Of a DNA stretch of 64,000 bases, positions 45,782 through 55,588 are shown piece by piece; the stretch's first letter is position 1, and each line of letters starts with the position of its first letter. Origin of the DNA: Saprospirales bacterium. Lineage in GTDB: Bacteria > Bacteroidota > Bacteroidia > Chitinophagales > Saprospiraceae. Location of the stretch: assembly GCA_016711045.1 (NCBI GenBank), contig JADJTT010000003.1:186001-250000 (forward strand), written 5' to 3'. A model generated the notes under the pieces. The model saw nothing but the letters and a program-made list of their open reading frames with translations. It ran no database searches and was not told the DNA's origin. A program made the position numbers and the translations under genes.

Positions 45782-48700
45782 ATGAAGCAGCGTATTTTCT
45801 TTTGGCTTTTGCTCTTCCAAGCTTCCGCCATCTCCGTTTTCGGACAAAACTATCTCATGAACGGCACTCCCATTACCGATTGTGGAGGGTTCTTTCTCGA
45901 TAGTGGCGGCGGCTCAAATCCCTACGGACCGAACCAAAATTTCACGACCAAGATTTGCCCGGACCTGACCACAGGTACCCATATACGCCTGAATTTTTCA
46001 GGGGTAGAGGTTTTCCCGACCGATTTCCTCTGTTTCTTTGACGGGCCAACTACTGCAGCGCCTTCCCTTGGATGTAGTTCTGACTATCTACCTGGAGCGC
46101 CGTTCATCATTCAGGCTACCGCTGCCAATCCAAGCGGCTGTGTGACGGTCACTTTTAATTCGGACGGGTCAGGACAAGGCGCCGGATGGGCTGCGGCTAT
46201 GGAGTGTATCCCCGCTTGTCAGCTCATAACCGCGGTGCTAACCGATTCCGACCCCCTGGTAAACCCACCTGATACAGGCTACATCGATATCTGTCCGGGT
46301 GACCAGGTTTCCTTCCAAGGGCATGGGCTTTATCCGCAAAACGGGGTCTTATACAATCATTCCGATCTGACTTCCTCTTTCGAATGGGATTTCGGCGACG
46401 GAACGATCGGGTTGGGGCCCAATGTGGCGCACGAATTCGCCGATCCGGGCGGATATATCGTCCAACTAACCATCACGGATCAGTTGGGATGCCGGAACAC
46501 CAACTTCCTCAGTCAGCGGGTTCGCGTGGCGACCATTCCCAATTTTGAGCTTTCGCCCGATTGGGACAACACGATTTGCGTTGGCGACACCATTGCCATC
46601 GGCGCTACGGTCGATCAGGATACTTCCGGATCAGTGCTCACTATCTTGCCGCCAACAGAGGGTACGTTCCAAAGCACCGGTATCCGTTCAGATTCCCTGC
46701 CGCTTCCGGACGGAACCGGGGCGTCTTATCAATCCAGCATTTATTTCAATCAGTTCGCCCCCGGCCAGGTTTTGAGCAATATCAACGACCTGCTCGGCAT
46801 AGGGATCAATATCGAGCATTCTTATCTCAGGGACCTGGAGATCAGCCTGTCCTGCCCGGACGGCACCTCCGTCACCCTGCACAACTTTGCCGGGCAGGTA
46901 GGTGGAGAGGTTTTTCTGGGTGAGCCCTATGAAGCGGACGAAGGATTTAATCCACCGATTCCCGGGGTGGGTTATGACTATAACTGGACGCCCGGCGCCA
47001 CCAACGGCACGTGGTTGCAATATGCCAACAATTTTTCACCTCCTACCCTTCCCGCGGGCGATTACAATTCTTTCGACCCCTTGAGCGATTTGTTGGGTTG
47101 CCCCCTTAACGGGGAGTGGATGATCACCGTGCAGGACCTTTGGGCCATTGACAACGGGTATATTTTCTCCTGGAACGTCCAATTCGATCCGGACCTCTAT
47201 CCAGCCCTGGAGACCTTTACCCCAACTTATATCGATTGGGAATGGGATTCCATTCCTTCCATCACCTACTACAGCCAGGACTCGATCCAGGGCTCTCCGG
47301 AAAATGCGGGGATTGCCAGCTATACGTTCTTTCTGCACGATGATTTTGGCTGTACCTGGGACACCACGGTAATGGTCAATGTCTTGCCGTTTACCCATCC
47401 GGACTGCCACAGTTGTCAGGACAATATTAATCCTGTCCCCGACACCGTGGTCTGTGTCGGCGATCCGCTCACGTTGAATGTCGGAGTTGTCCCCTTTGCA
47501 CCTGCGGTTACGTTCGAATCTTACCAGAACTATCCGATTGGGTTTGCCAATCACCCGCCTTCCAATCCGTATCAATCACCGATATTGGTAAACAGCATCA
47601 CTCCTGCGGTCATTACCAGCCCGCTTGCGGATATTGCTTCTGTTTGTTTCGACCTGAATACCAACTTCTTAAGTGATATCATCGTACGACTCCGGGCCCC
47701 TAACGGCACCATCATGGAGCTAACCAGCAACAACGGTGGTACAAGCGACTTTTACACCCACACCTGCTTCACCCCCTCTGCAGTTACGCCAATTACTGCC
47801 GGCACCACCCCTTTCACCGGTAATTACCTGCCGGAGGGAAACTGGAATTCGCTGAACGGCGCCCCTGTCAATGGGCCATGGACATTATTGGTTTCGGATG
47901 GCGCCGGGCCGAACTTCTTCGGCAATTTCAACTGGTGGTCCATCACTTTTAACACGCAAAATACTATTACCTATACCTGGACCCCTAACAACACCCTTAG
48001 TTGTACCAATTGCGCTGCTCCGGTGGCTACCCCACAGGGTCCAACTTCTTATTTCGTCCAATCGCAGGACAGCTACAGCTGTCTTTCTGCCGACACCATC
48101 CAGGTCGATATTGCGCCCCCTATTTCCGCTCCTGTTGTAACGTGTAATTCTTCGGTTCCCGGGGAAATATTGTTTACCTGGACACAAGTGGACACATTCA
48201 CCCAATACCAGGTGAATGTCAACAACCTCGGGTGGGAGGCTCCTAATAATGGAACCCTTTCCCACCTCCTTACCGGGCTTCCCAACGGCACGCTGGCAAG
48301 TATTGAGGTCCAGGTGCTCAATAACGGATCTTTCTGTGAGGCGGAGATCGGATTTTCAGACTGTATCACTTGTACCGTGCAAGTGATAGCCCAGAATGCT
48401 ACTCCGGTTTCTTGTGTCGGAGTCTGTGATGGCTCCATTCAATTGCTGGGATTAGCAGGGCTTCCCCCATTTACCTATACAGTGGTCAACACGGTAAATC
48501 TGAGTACTTCGACCCAGGCAGGCAACGGGCTTTTCACAGGACTCTGCCCGGGTCTGCACCTCGGGATCGTGGAGGATATCGGAGGTTGTCTCGATACCAT
48601 TTCATTTGTGATCGGAGGCGCCAACCCTCTTGGCCTTACGGTGGGGCAAACGCTAAGCGTCAGTTGTTTTGGGGAAAATGACGGAGAAGCGTTAGCTACC

Positions 48701-50808
48701 CCCGCAGGAGGTACCGGAACGTACACCTATTCCTGGGGAGATCCGTTAGCACAGATCCTTCCCACTGCTACGCTGCTCGCTGCCGGGCCAGTCACCGTCA
48801 CCGTCACCGATGGGAATGGATGCCAGATCACAGGGGCCACCACGATCACCCAACCACTCCCCTTGCAATTGACTCCTACGAGCAGTAATGTGCTATGCTT
48901 TAACGGAACTTCCGGAACGGGCCAGGTTGCAGTTTCCGGAGGAACATATCCTTATTCGTATTTGTGGAATGACCTTTCCGCCACAACCGATTCCCTTATC
49001 GCCAATTTGCCTGCCGGTTTGTACGAAGTGCTGGTTACGGATGCACATGGGTGTCAAGCCAGTGGCAACATCAATATTACCCAGCCTGCGACGGCGCTTA
49101 CTGCTTCGGCCGCACAAACCGACATCAGTTGCTTTGGAGAAAATGCAGGTCAGGCTATGGTGACAGCCAGTGGCGGTACCGGCGGCCCGAGCTATTCCTA
49201 TAAGTGGAGCAATAATGCCTTGACGAGTTCAGTGTCGGGGCTGTCCCCTCAAATTTATTTCGTCACGGTAACGGACGTAAACGGGTGTCAGACCACTGCC
49301 TCTGTTAACATCGCAGAGTACGACCCCATGGAGATCACTGTCATCTTCTCTCCGGTGAGCTGCTTCGGCACGATGGATGGAGAACTGGCCGTAACCGCCA
49401 TTTCGGGCGGATCGGAATCCGGCATAGTCGACTACCTCTGGAGCTCTAACCCCACCCTCAATTCCGATGTAATCTCCGGGCTGGCAGGCAATCAGACCTA
49501 TAGCGTTACCGTCACCGATGACGAGGGATGCAGCGCTACCGGCAGCGTATTCCTGCAGGAGCCTTCCCCTATGTCCATTCAACTGAGTGGTCAGGATGCT
49601 TCTTGCTTCGGCCTGGATAATGGTACAGCAAGCGTGGTTTCCGTGCTCAATGCCACCGGCATGGTAACCTACCAATGGGGCCCAAATGCCAATAATCAAA
49701 CCACGCAAACCGCCCTTGCCCTCGAAGCGGGCGTGTATTCGGTGGAAGTGACCGATGTGCTGGGTTGCACAGCTTCCGGAGACGTGGAGGTCGACCAGCC
49801 TGCGCCACTGAGCGCAGACTTTGACGTTTCCCCCAATGATTGCTTTGGCTTCCAGGACGGAGCAGCAAGCGTAACAGCGGGCGGAGGCGTAGGTGGATAT
49901 GCGTACAACTGGTCAACCGGAAGCGGAGGAACCACCATCGACAAGCTTTCTGCCGGATGGTACTATTTAACCCTTACCGATGCCAATGATTGTATGCTTG
50001 AAGACAGTATAGAGATAACCCAGCCCGATCTCATCAATCCCGACCTGGAAGTCATTGACGTTTCCTGTTTTGGGGATAGGGATGGGCGGATCATCATCAA
50101 TACCCAGGGAGGTACAGGGCCCTATCTATACAGCCTGAATGATGTCAACTACACCGGATCGAGCACCCTGGTAGGGCTTTACTCCGGTGATTATACCCTG
50201 TATATCCGCGATGCGAACGGGTGCTTCTGGTTTGACGAGGTCGTTGTCAACCAACCACCGGCGATGGAGGTCATTATCCCTCTGGCGCCGGAAGTGTCTA
50301 TGGACCTTGGCGAGACCATTCTGCTCTCTGCCTATACGGAAAACAACCAGGGTCCTGCTTTCCTCACCTGGTCGGCTCCATACGACGGCACGCTCTCCTG
50401 CACGGAATGTGACGAAACCATTTCCAATACCGAAAATACGATCACCTATGAGGTCTTCGCCATCGACACAGTGGGTTGTGAGGCCAGCGCCAAGGTGATC
50501 GTCCGTGTGATAAAGAACGGATTGTCCTGGTACCTACGGCCTTTTATCCGAACGGGGACGGCAGCAACGACCGGCTATTGGTGCAGGGGCAGGAAGGCAC
50601 TATTGTCAACATGTTCCGCATTGTTGACCGATGGGGAGAAGTGATCTACGAGGGAACAAACTTCCCCGTAAATGACCCGAATGTCGGATGGGATGGCACC
50701 TTTAAAGGCCAATCCATGAATTCAGGCGTATTCCTCTGGTATGTGGAGGTAAAATACATCGACGGCTTGCAACAATCATTTAAAGGGACGACGACCCTGG
50801 TTAGATAA
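45782..50808 (+). pseudogene. Giant CUB/P-domain/SprB-repeat adhesin, frameshifted before its type B T9SS domain
   Basis: The open frame 45782-50644 encodes 1,620 residues. It has a signal peptide, a CUB-like domain (about 25-140, CFFDGPT, VTFNSDGSGQGAGW), a PKD unit (FEWDFGDGTIGLGP), two P-domain-like modules (EHSYLRDLEISLSCPDG, LNTNFLSDIIVRLRAPNG), an FN3-like unit and eight SprB repeats. After VIVRV the frame turns to nonsense and ends. The type B T9SS domain (KERIVLVPTAFYPNGDGSNDRLL to FKGTTTLVR) continues intact in the other frame to the stop at 50806-50808. One missing G at about 50509/50510 (GTGAT for GTGGAT, giving RVDKERIV) restores a 1,675-residue protein. As read, the product lacks its secretion signal. 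Either a recent lesion or a sequencing error. Confidence 0.85.
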
Positions 50809-50851
50809 CCCATTATTTCACCCATTTATGACCATTATCAAACGGAGAAAT

Positions 50852-51931
50852 ATGAAACTTTTTTACAAGACAATTTCAGTTGTACTGCTCTTGGGTGGCA
50901 TTTTCATAAGCGATACCCTTTTCAGTCAGGACCCACAATTCGGTCAATTTTACGCGGCGCCATTGCAAACCAATCCTGCAATGACGGGGGTGCACACCGG
51001 GCGATACCGCATAGCGCTCAACTATCGGGATCAATGGAATAGTGTAGTAGATGAGCCTTTCCGCACCTTTGCGGCCAGCTTCGACATCCGGTACCGGATC
51101 GGAAAAGGCGATTTTCTGGCTTTTGGAGCCAATGCGTTACACGACCGGGCAGGCGCTTCGCCCTATCAGCGCACACAGGGCTACCTGAATGCCTCTTATA
51201 TGAAACAATTATCCGGAAGCCGCTATCGCACCAGTGATCAGTTCCTGATCGGCGGGTTGCAGGTCGGCTTCGGCCAGCATGCCCTGGATTTTTCCAAGCT
51301 CTGGTTTTCCAGCCAGTTCAATCCGGGTACAGTGTCGGTCGACTTTGGGGCGCCTACCGGAGAACAGTTCGGCAGCTCCAGTCAGGTAACCAGTGATATG
51401 TATATGGACTTTAACGCGGGGATCCTCTATTACGCCCTCTTAGACGACGACGCCAGCTTTTACATCGGCGGTTCGGCCCACCACCTGAATGGGCCTCAGA
51501 TCTCTTTTCTGGACAACTCCTCCCAGTCTCTTTATATGAAATTGGTAGCTCAGGTGGGAGGGCAACTGCCTTTTACCGATGAATTGAGCTTGCTGCCCGC
51601 AGCCATGGTTGCCATTCAGGGCCCCTCTCTGACGACTATTTTGGGCGGTAATTTCCGCTATTCCAACAGCGATTGGCGGGAACTGGCAATCCGGGCAGGC
51701 GTATGGGCCCAAATATCCAAACAGGAAGACGCCAACGGCGCAGATATAGGGCTGCCTTCCGTCATTATTTCCACCATCCTGGAAATGGAGCGGATCAATA
51801 TAGGGATCAGCTACGACATCAATGCCGGATACCTGAACCGACCCACGGACGGACGAGGCGCCATCGAGCTTTCCCTCATCTACGTGCACCCCGCGGAGCG
51901 CCACGAGCGGGTGAATTGCCCAAAATTTTAA
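50852..51931 (+). CDS. PorP/SprF family outer-membrane protein
   Basis: 359 residues from ATG 50852 (MKLFYKTISVVLLLGGIFISDTLFSQ, signal peptide), preceded by GGAGA 5 nt upstream; the in-frame ATG at 50828 adds eight basic residues and is less likely. PorP/SprF opening: DPQFGQFYAAPLQTNPAMTGVHTGRYRIALNYRDQWNSV, followed by a beta-barrel pattern (FGANALHDRAG, YLNASYMKQL, LLPAAMVAIQGP). It lies 43 nt after the end of the adhesin's type B domain, the sprB-sprF-like order, so it is the likely outer-membrane partner of that adhesin. Its stop codon forms the left tip of a 249-bp inverted repeat. Confidence 0.92.
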   Translation: MKLFYKTISVVLLLGGIFISDTLFSQDPQFGQFYAAPLQTNPAMTGVHTGRYRIALNYRDQWNSVVDEPFRTFAASFDIRYRIGKGDFLAFGANALHDRAGASPYQRTQGYLNASYMKQLSGSRYRTSDQFLIGGLQVGFGQHALDFSKLWFSSQFNPGTVSVDFGAPTGEQFGSSSQVTSDMYMDFNAGILYYALLDDDASFYIGGSAHHLNGPQISFLDNSSQSLYMKLVAQVGGQLPFTDELSLLPAAMVAIQGPSLTTILGGNFRYSNSDWRELAIRAGVWAQISKQEDANGADIGLPSVIISTILEMERINIGISYDINAGYLNRPTDGRGAIELSLIYVHPAERHERVNCPKF

Positions 51932-52179
51932 TAAAAAACATGAGTCATCCCTAATTTTCTAACATTGCACCTAACTCCTTGATTTTAAACTCATCCCCCG
52001 ACCCCTTCTCTTCCAAGAGAAGGGGAGCTTTTTGGGCCTGGCATTTGGGAAAATCAACAAAATAGAATCTAAAGCATTGATTTTTAGCTTAAAACGCTCC
52101 CCCTCTCTTGGAAGAGAGGGGGCTGGGGGGAGAGTTATTTACTTAAGGCAAAAATTCGGGATGACTCATGTTTTTTATT
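51931..52179. repeat. 249-bp nested inverted-repeat element between convergent genes
   Basis: Outer arms 51931-51958 and 52152-52179 match at 27 of 28 positions (ATAAAAAACATGAGTCATCC at the tips). Inside are two self-complementary hairpins, CCCCTTCTCTT-CC-AAGAGAAGGGG (52002-52025, followed by AGCTTTTT) and CCCCCTCTCTT-GG-AAGAGAGGGGG (52099-52122), which are also inverted copies of each other. The porP stop (51929-51931) and the methyltransferase stop (52175-52177) lie in the tips. No coding capacity. MITE-like in form; it can terminate transcription both ways. Confidence 0.75.
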
Positions 52180-53374
52180 CCACATATAAGGCTAATCCTT
52201 TTAAATAGCTGCTTTCCGGGTGGAAGAGCTGCACCGGATGGTCGGCAGGTTGCTCCAGGTAATGCATCACCCGGACCTTGCGGCCCGATTCGATGGCCGC
52301 GGCAACGATGGTGTTGTAGAATAACACTTTATCCACGACTTGTGAGCAGGAAAATGTAAACAGGATTCCTCCCGGGCGAAGGCATTTTATAGCCGCCAGG
52401 TTAAGCCGTTTATAGGCTTGCACCGCGTTGTGGCGCTTGGACATGCTTTTTGCAAACGCCGGAGGGTCTACGACCAGCACATCGTATTGGTTGTCGGTAT
52501 GATTAAAGAACTGGAGTACATCCACCACAATCCCTTCGTGGCGTTCAGCGCCCAACCGGTTGAGCTCTACGTTTCGGTGTGTCCAGGCAATGGCCTTTTC
52601 AGACACATCGGCCGACCAAACCTGCCTGGCGCCTGCGGCCAGGGCATATACGGAAAAACCGCCCGAATAGGCAAAAGCATTGAGCACGGACTTGCCTTTT
52701 ACATAGCGCCCCAGCAATTCTCTGTTATCGCGCTGATCCAGGAAAAAACCCGTTTTTTGTCCTTCCGACCAATCGACCCAAAAAGAATGTCCGTTTTCCT
52801 TTACAATGGCGCCGTTTCCTCCCCCCAACAGGTGGCCATTTCGGACCTCCGCAGCATAATGAGGCGGGAGTGTTTCCTTGCTCTTGTCGTAAAGTGCTTC
52901 CAACTTTTTACCTAATACTTCGGGTAATGCCGCGGCAATAAGGTGTCGGTTTTTGTGCATACCGATAGAGTGGCATTGCATGACGGCCGTCGTGCCGTAA
53001 ATATCCATGATCAGCCCGGGAAGCCCGTCCCCTTCCCCGTGCACCAGTCGATAGCAATTGGTATCCGGATGGTGGGTGAGGCCCAGGCTTTTGCGGTAGG
53101 TATATGCCGATTTCAGTTTGGCATGCCAAAAGGCTTTATCCAGCGCTTCGACGGGTTCGAAGGAACACACCCGGACGCTTATGCTCCCTTTCTGATAATG
53201 GCCTACTGCGAGAAAATCATCCCGGTGGCTGCGTATTTCGACAGTTTCCCCTTCTTCGGGTTCCGCATCCCAACGCGCGATGGCGCCGGAAAAAATCCAG
53301 GGATGGAACCGGCGCAACGGTTCCTCCTTTTTGGGTTTGAGAACTATTTTTTCATACGTTTCAGGCCAGCCCAC
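52175..53374 (-). CDS. RlmI-like class I SAM-dependent rRNA methyltransferase
   Basis: 399 residues. The N-terminal PUA-type domain (about 8-75, VLKPKKEEPLRRFHPWIFSGAI) precedes a Rossmann methyltransferase domain with the SAM motif LNAFAYSGGFSVYALAAGA (231-249), acidic DVSEKA and the catalytic loop VVDPPAFAKS (301-310). The order matches RlmI/RlmK-type 23S rRNA cytosine-5 methyltransferases; a specific target base is not provable here. Its start overlaps the end of the proline dehydrogenase gene by 14 nt, suggesting coupled translation although the functions are unrelated. The stop falls in the right tip of the inverted-repeat element. Confidence 0.92.
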   Translation of the reverse strand: MGWPETYEKIVLKPKKEEPLRRFHPWIFSGAIARWDAEPEEGETVEIRSHRDDFLAVGHYQKGSISVRVCSFEPVEALDKAFWHAKLKSAYTYRKSLGLTHHPDTNCYRLVHGEGDGLPGLIMDIYGTTAVMQCHSIGMHKNRHLIAAALPEVLGKKLEALYDKSKETLPPHYAAEVRNGHLLGGGNGAIVKENGHSFWVDWSEGQKTGFFLDQRDNRELLGRYVKGKSVLNAFAYSGGFSVYALAAGARQVWSADVSEKAIAWTHRNVELNRLGAERHEGIVVDVLQFFNHTDNQYDVLVVDPPAFAKSMSKRHNAVQAYKRLNLAAIKCLRPGGILFTFSCSQVVDKVLFYNTIVAAAIESGRKVRVMHYLEQPADHPVQLFHPESSYLKGLALYVE

Positions 53375-54629
53375 GACGCTTCACTTCCATATCGATAAGG
53401 GATAACTCCCGGCTCATATCGCCCGTCACCGAGGTGTTTTCCTTGGCCCGGCGCATCAGGTAAGGTATTACATCACGCACTTCCCCATAGGGAACATATT
53501 TGGAGACATTAAAGCCCGAATTTGCCAGGTTGAAGGTGATATTATCGCTCATCCCGTAGAGTTGGGCAAAGTTGAGGTGCACGTGATTTTTGGGCAATCC
53601 CTTTTCCACGATCAGACGGGCCATGAGCATGTTGCTGTCCGCGTTATGGGTTGAATTGCTGACCGCGACCTTATCAAAATGGTCGAGGCAGAACCGGATC
53701 GCGGTGTTGTAGGCATCATCTGTAGCTGCCTTATTGGGATAAATGGGAGAAGGATAGCCCATTTCTGCTGCGCGTCTGCGTTCTTTTTCCATGTAGGCGC
53801 CCCGCACGAGTTTGGCGCCGAGAAAATAGCCGCCCTTTTGAGCATCCTGGAAAGAATCCATCAGGTACTGAAGGCGGTCGTGCCGGTAGAGTTGATAGGT
53901 ATTGAATACGACGGGACGTTCCGTATTGTATCGGGCCATCATCTTATTGACCAGCCCGTCGATGGCATCCTGTATCCAACTCTCTTCCGCATCCACGTAC
54001 AACGTCACCCCTTTTTGGCAGGCAGCATGTGAAACCGAATCTACGCGCTTCAGCACATTATCATATTCAGATTGCTCCGCCTCGGTCAGGGGGCTTCCGG
54101 ACTGGATCTTTTCCAGCAGGCCAAAGCGGGCCATTCCTGTAAACTTGGAGCTCACCACCGCATTTTCCGAAATAGAGCTGACATATTCAATAGCCTGGAG
54201 GGTTTCGTTCATCGTGCGGTTCAAATCCTCTTCCGTTTTTTTTCCCTCCGCTCCAAAATCGAGCACGGTAGAGGTATTGCGGGCGGCCAGGCGTTCAATG
54301 GTCTTTTGGGTTTCCAACAGCGTTCTTCCCCCGCAAAATTGCTGGAAAATAGTGCTCCGGACAATGTTGTCTACCAAAGGTAATCCCAGGCGAACTGCAG
54401 GGATACCAAGCTTTGTCCCCAAATTGACCAGCCAGGGCTTATTCATCATTTGAAATAGCCAATATGCCTTTTTTAACTGGGCATCGGTCCTGTCGGAAAA
54501 CGCGATTTCTGTGTTGGAAAAATCGACTCCACCCAGAACTGGTTGAGCCCCGTTATTAGAGATCGCCTTTTTGACAACTTCGTCCAACTTGTCCATAGGC
54601 GTGTCTACTGGTTTGCCTTCCTTTTTCAT
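53361..54629 (-). CDS. Proline dehydrogenase (monofunctional)
   Basis: 422 residues. FAD-dependent TIM-barrel landmarks: TVLDFGAEGKKTEED, VVSSKFTGMARFGLLEKI, GVTLYVDAEESWIQDAIDGLV, VFNTYQLYRHDRLQYL, GYFLGAKLVRGAYMEKERRRA, AVSNSTHNADS and a C-terminal YVPYGEVRDVIPYLMRRAKENTSV containing the two conserved Arg of the substrate site. It oxidises proline to pyrroline-5-carboxylate and passes electrons to quinone. The pyrroline-5-carboxylate dehydrogenase domain of PutA is absent, as is usual in this phylum. MDKLDEVV, eleven codons in, is an alternative start. Followed in an overlapping frame by the RlmI-like gene. Confidence 0.93.
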   Translation of the reverse strand: MKKEGKPVDTPMDKLDEVVKKAISNNGAQPVLGGVDFSNTEIAFSDRTDAQLKKAYWLFQMMNKPWLVNLGTKLGIPAVRLGLPLVDNIVRSTIFQQFCGGRTLLETQKTIERLAARNTSTVLDFGAEGKKTEEDLNRTMNETLQAIEYVSSISENAVVSSKFTGMARFGLLEKIQSGSPLTEAEQSEYDNVLKRVDSVSHAACQKGVTLYVDAEESWIQDAIDGLVNKMMARYNTERPVVFNTYQLYRHDRLQYLMDSFQDAQKGGYFLGAKLVRGAYMEKERRRAAEMGYPSPIYPNKAATDDAYNTAIRFCLDHFDKVAVSNSTHNADSNMLMARLIVEKGLPKNHVHLNFAQLYGMSDNITFNLANSGFNVSKYVPYGEVRDVIPYLMRRAKENTSVTGDMSRELSLIDMEVKRRGLA

Positions 54630-54691
54630 AAACAGTCGATTGTTTTTGGTGAAACCACTTATTACTTTGTAACAAAAGTACTTTAATGTTT

Positions 54692-54737
54692 TTTATAAGG
54701 ATATCTGCGGCCATGCGGCCGCAGATATCCTTATAAA
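54692..54737. other. Perfect hairpin 1 (21-nt arms) between aroE and proline dehydrogenase
   Basis: Arms 54692-54712 and 54717-54737 (ending CTGCGGCC / starting GGCCGCAG), loop ATGC, no mismatch. It lies upstream of the proline dehydrogenase start and downstream of aroE. Its right base TTATAAA is shared with the next hairpin. Confidence 0.75.
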
Positions 54738-54779
54738 GACTGAATGGGCGGGCGGCGCCCGCCCATTCAGTCTTTATAA
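54731..54779. other. Perfect hairpin 2 (23-nt arms), overlapping hairpin 1
   Basis: Arms 54731-54753 and 54757-54779 (GACTGAATGGGCGGGC / GCCCGCCCATTCAGTC plus TTATAAA ends), loop GGC. The 7 nt 54731-54737 belong to both hairpins, so full pairing of one excludes the base of the other. No classical U-tract; the likely role is 3'-end formation for aroE. Confidence 0.75.
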
Positions 54780-54832
54780 ACTAATTTAAGTTACACTGTA
54801 CTTATTACTAAGAGGGGACATTTGGATAATAC

Positions 54833-55582
54833 TCATACACGGAGACGGGTGGTATTCCAAATTTCCCAGGCACTTTCGGCTTGAAGATACAACATTTCCA
54901 ATCCGTTTTTCACCATGCACCCTCGTCTCTTGCCTTCCAACATAAAAAGGGTTTCGCCCGGGTTGTATACCAATTCATAAAGGTAGTGATTCTGTGAAAG
55001 AAATGAAAACGGAATAGGTGGGGAAGTATCTAAATCCGGGCTCATTCCCAGGGGGGTGGTTTGGACAATCAGCAAATGCCGTTCAAAAACCCCGGCATCC
55101 AGCTCGGCATAAGTCCGCATTCCGGCCTTCGGGGTTCTGGAAACGAGGGTACAGGCGATCCCCCGTTTTTCAAGCACATATTGTACCGCACGCGAGGCGC
55201 CCCCGGTACCCAGCACGAGCGCACGGGAGGTGAATTCAGGAGGAAGGAAGCCCTCCAGCGATCGTTCAAAACCCCAGGCATCCGTGTTAAAGCCCAAAAG
55301 CCGGCCGGCTCGAATGGCCACTGTGTTTACGGCGCCAATGGCTTCCGCCGCAGGATCAATAGCTGTCAGCTGCGACAAAACCTGGATCTTGTAGGGAATG
55401 GTCACGTTCAGCCCTTCCAATTCGGGATGGCGCTGGAGCAGCGCAGGCAGCTCCAATATCGAAGACAGGGGAAATAATTCATACCGGCAATCGGTTCTCC
55501 CTTCCCGTTCAAATTTTTCGGAAAAAAACTGCCTGGAAAAGGAATGTCCCAGGGGGAAGCCGATCAACCCAAAAAGCCTCAT
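54833..55582 (-). CDS. aroE: Shikimate dehydrogenase
   Basis: 249 residues. The shikimate-binding N-terminal motif GLIGFPLGHSFSRQFF is followed by the catalytic pair Lys65 (LNVTIPYK) and Asp101 (GFNTDAWGF), at the same positions as in known AroE enzymes. The NADP domain has ALVLGTGGASRAVQYVL, and the C-terminus QTTPLGMSPD and YELVYNPGETLFM. It reduces 3-dehydroshikimate to shikimate in aromatic amino-acid synthesis. It starts 6 nt after the DUF368 stop on the same strand, so the two are co-transcribed. Slightly shorter than the usual 270, but complete. Two tandem hairpins follow its stop. Confidence 0.95.
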   Translation of the reverse strand: MRLFGLIGFPLGHSFSRQFFSEKFEREGRTDCRYELFPLSSILELPALLQRHPELEGLNVTIPYKIQVLSQLTAIDPAAEAIGAVNTVAIRAGRLLGFNTDAWGFERSLEGFLPPEFTSRALVLGTGGASRAVQYVLEKRGIACTLVSRTPKAGMRTYAELDAGVFERHLLIVQTTPLGMSPDLDTSPPIPFSFLSQNHYLYELVYNPGETLFMLEGKRRGCMVKNGLEMLYLQAESAWEIWNTTRLRV

Positions 55583-55588
55583 GGAATA

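Noticed and set aside
50495..50520. Programmed -1 ribosomal frameshift in the adhesin
   Set aside because: The local sequence CGTGTGATAAAG contains no X-XXY-YYZ slippery heptamer and I see no strong downstream pseudoknot; a one-base deletion explains the data more simply.
37158..50644. Regularly spaced repeats that might suggest a CRISPR or satellite array
   Set aside because: The repeat unit is about 225-240 nt, diverged at DNA level, in frame, and encodes SprB-type protein modules.
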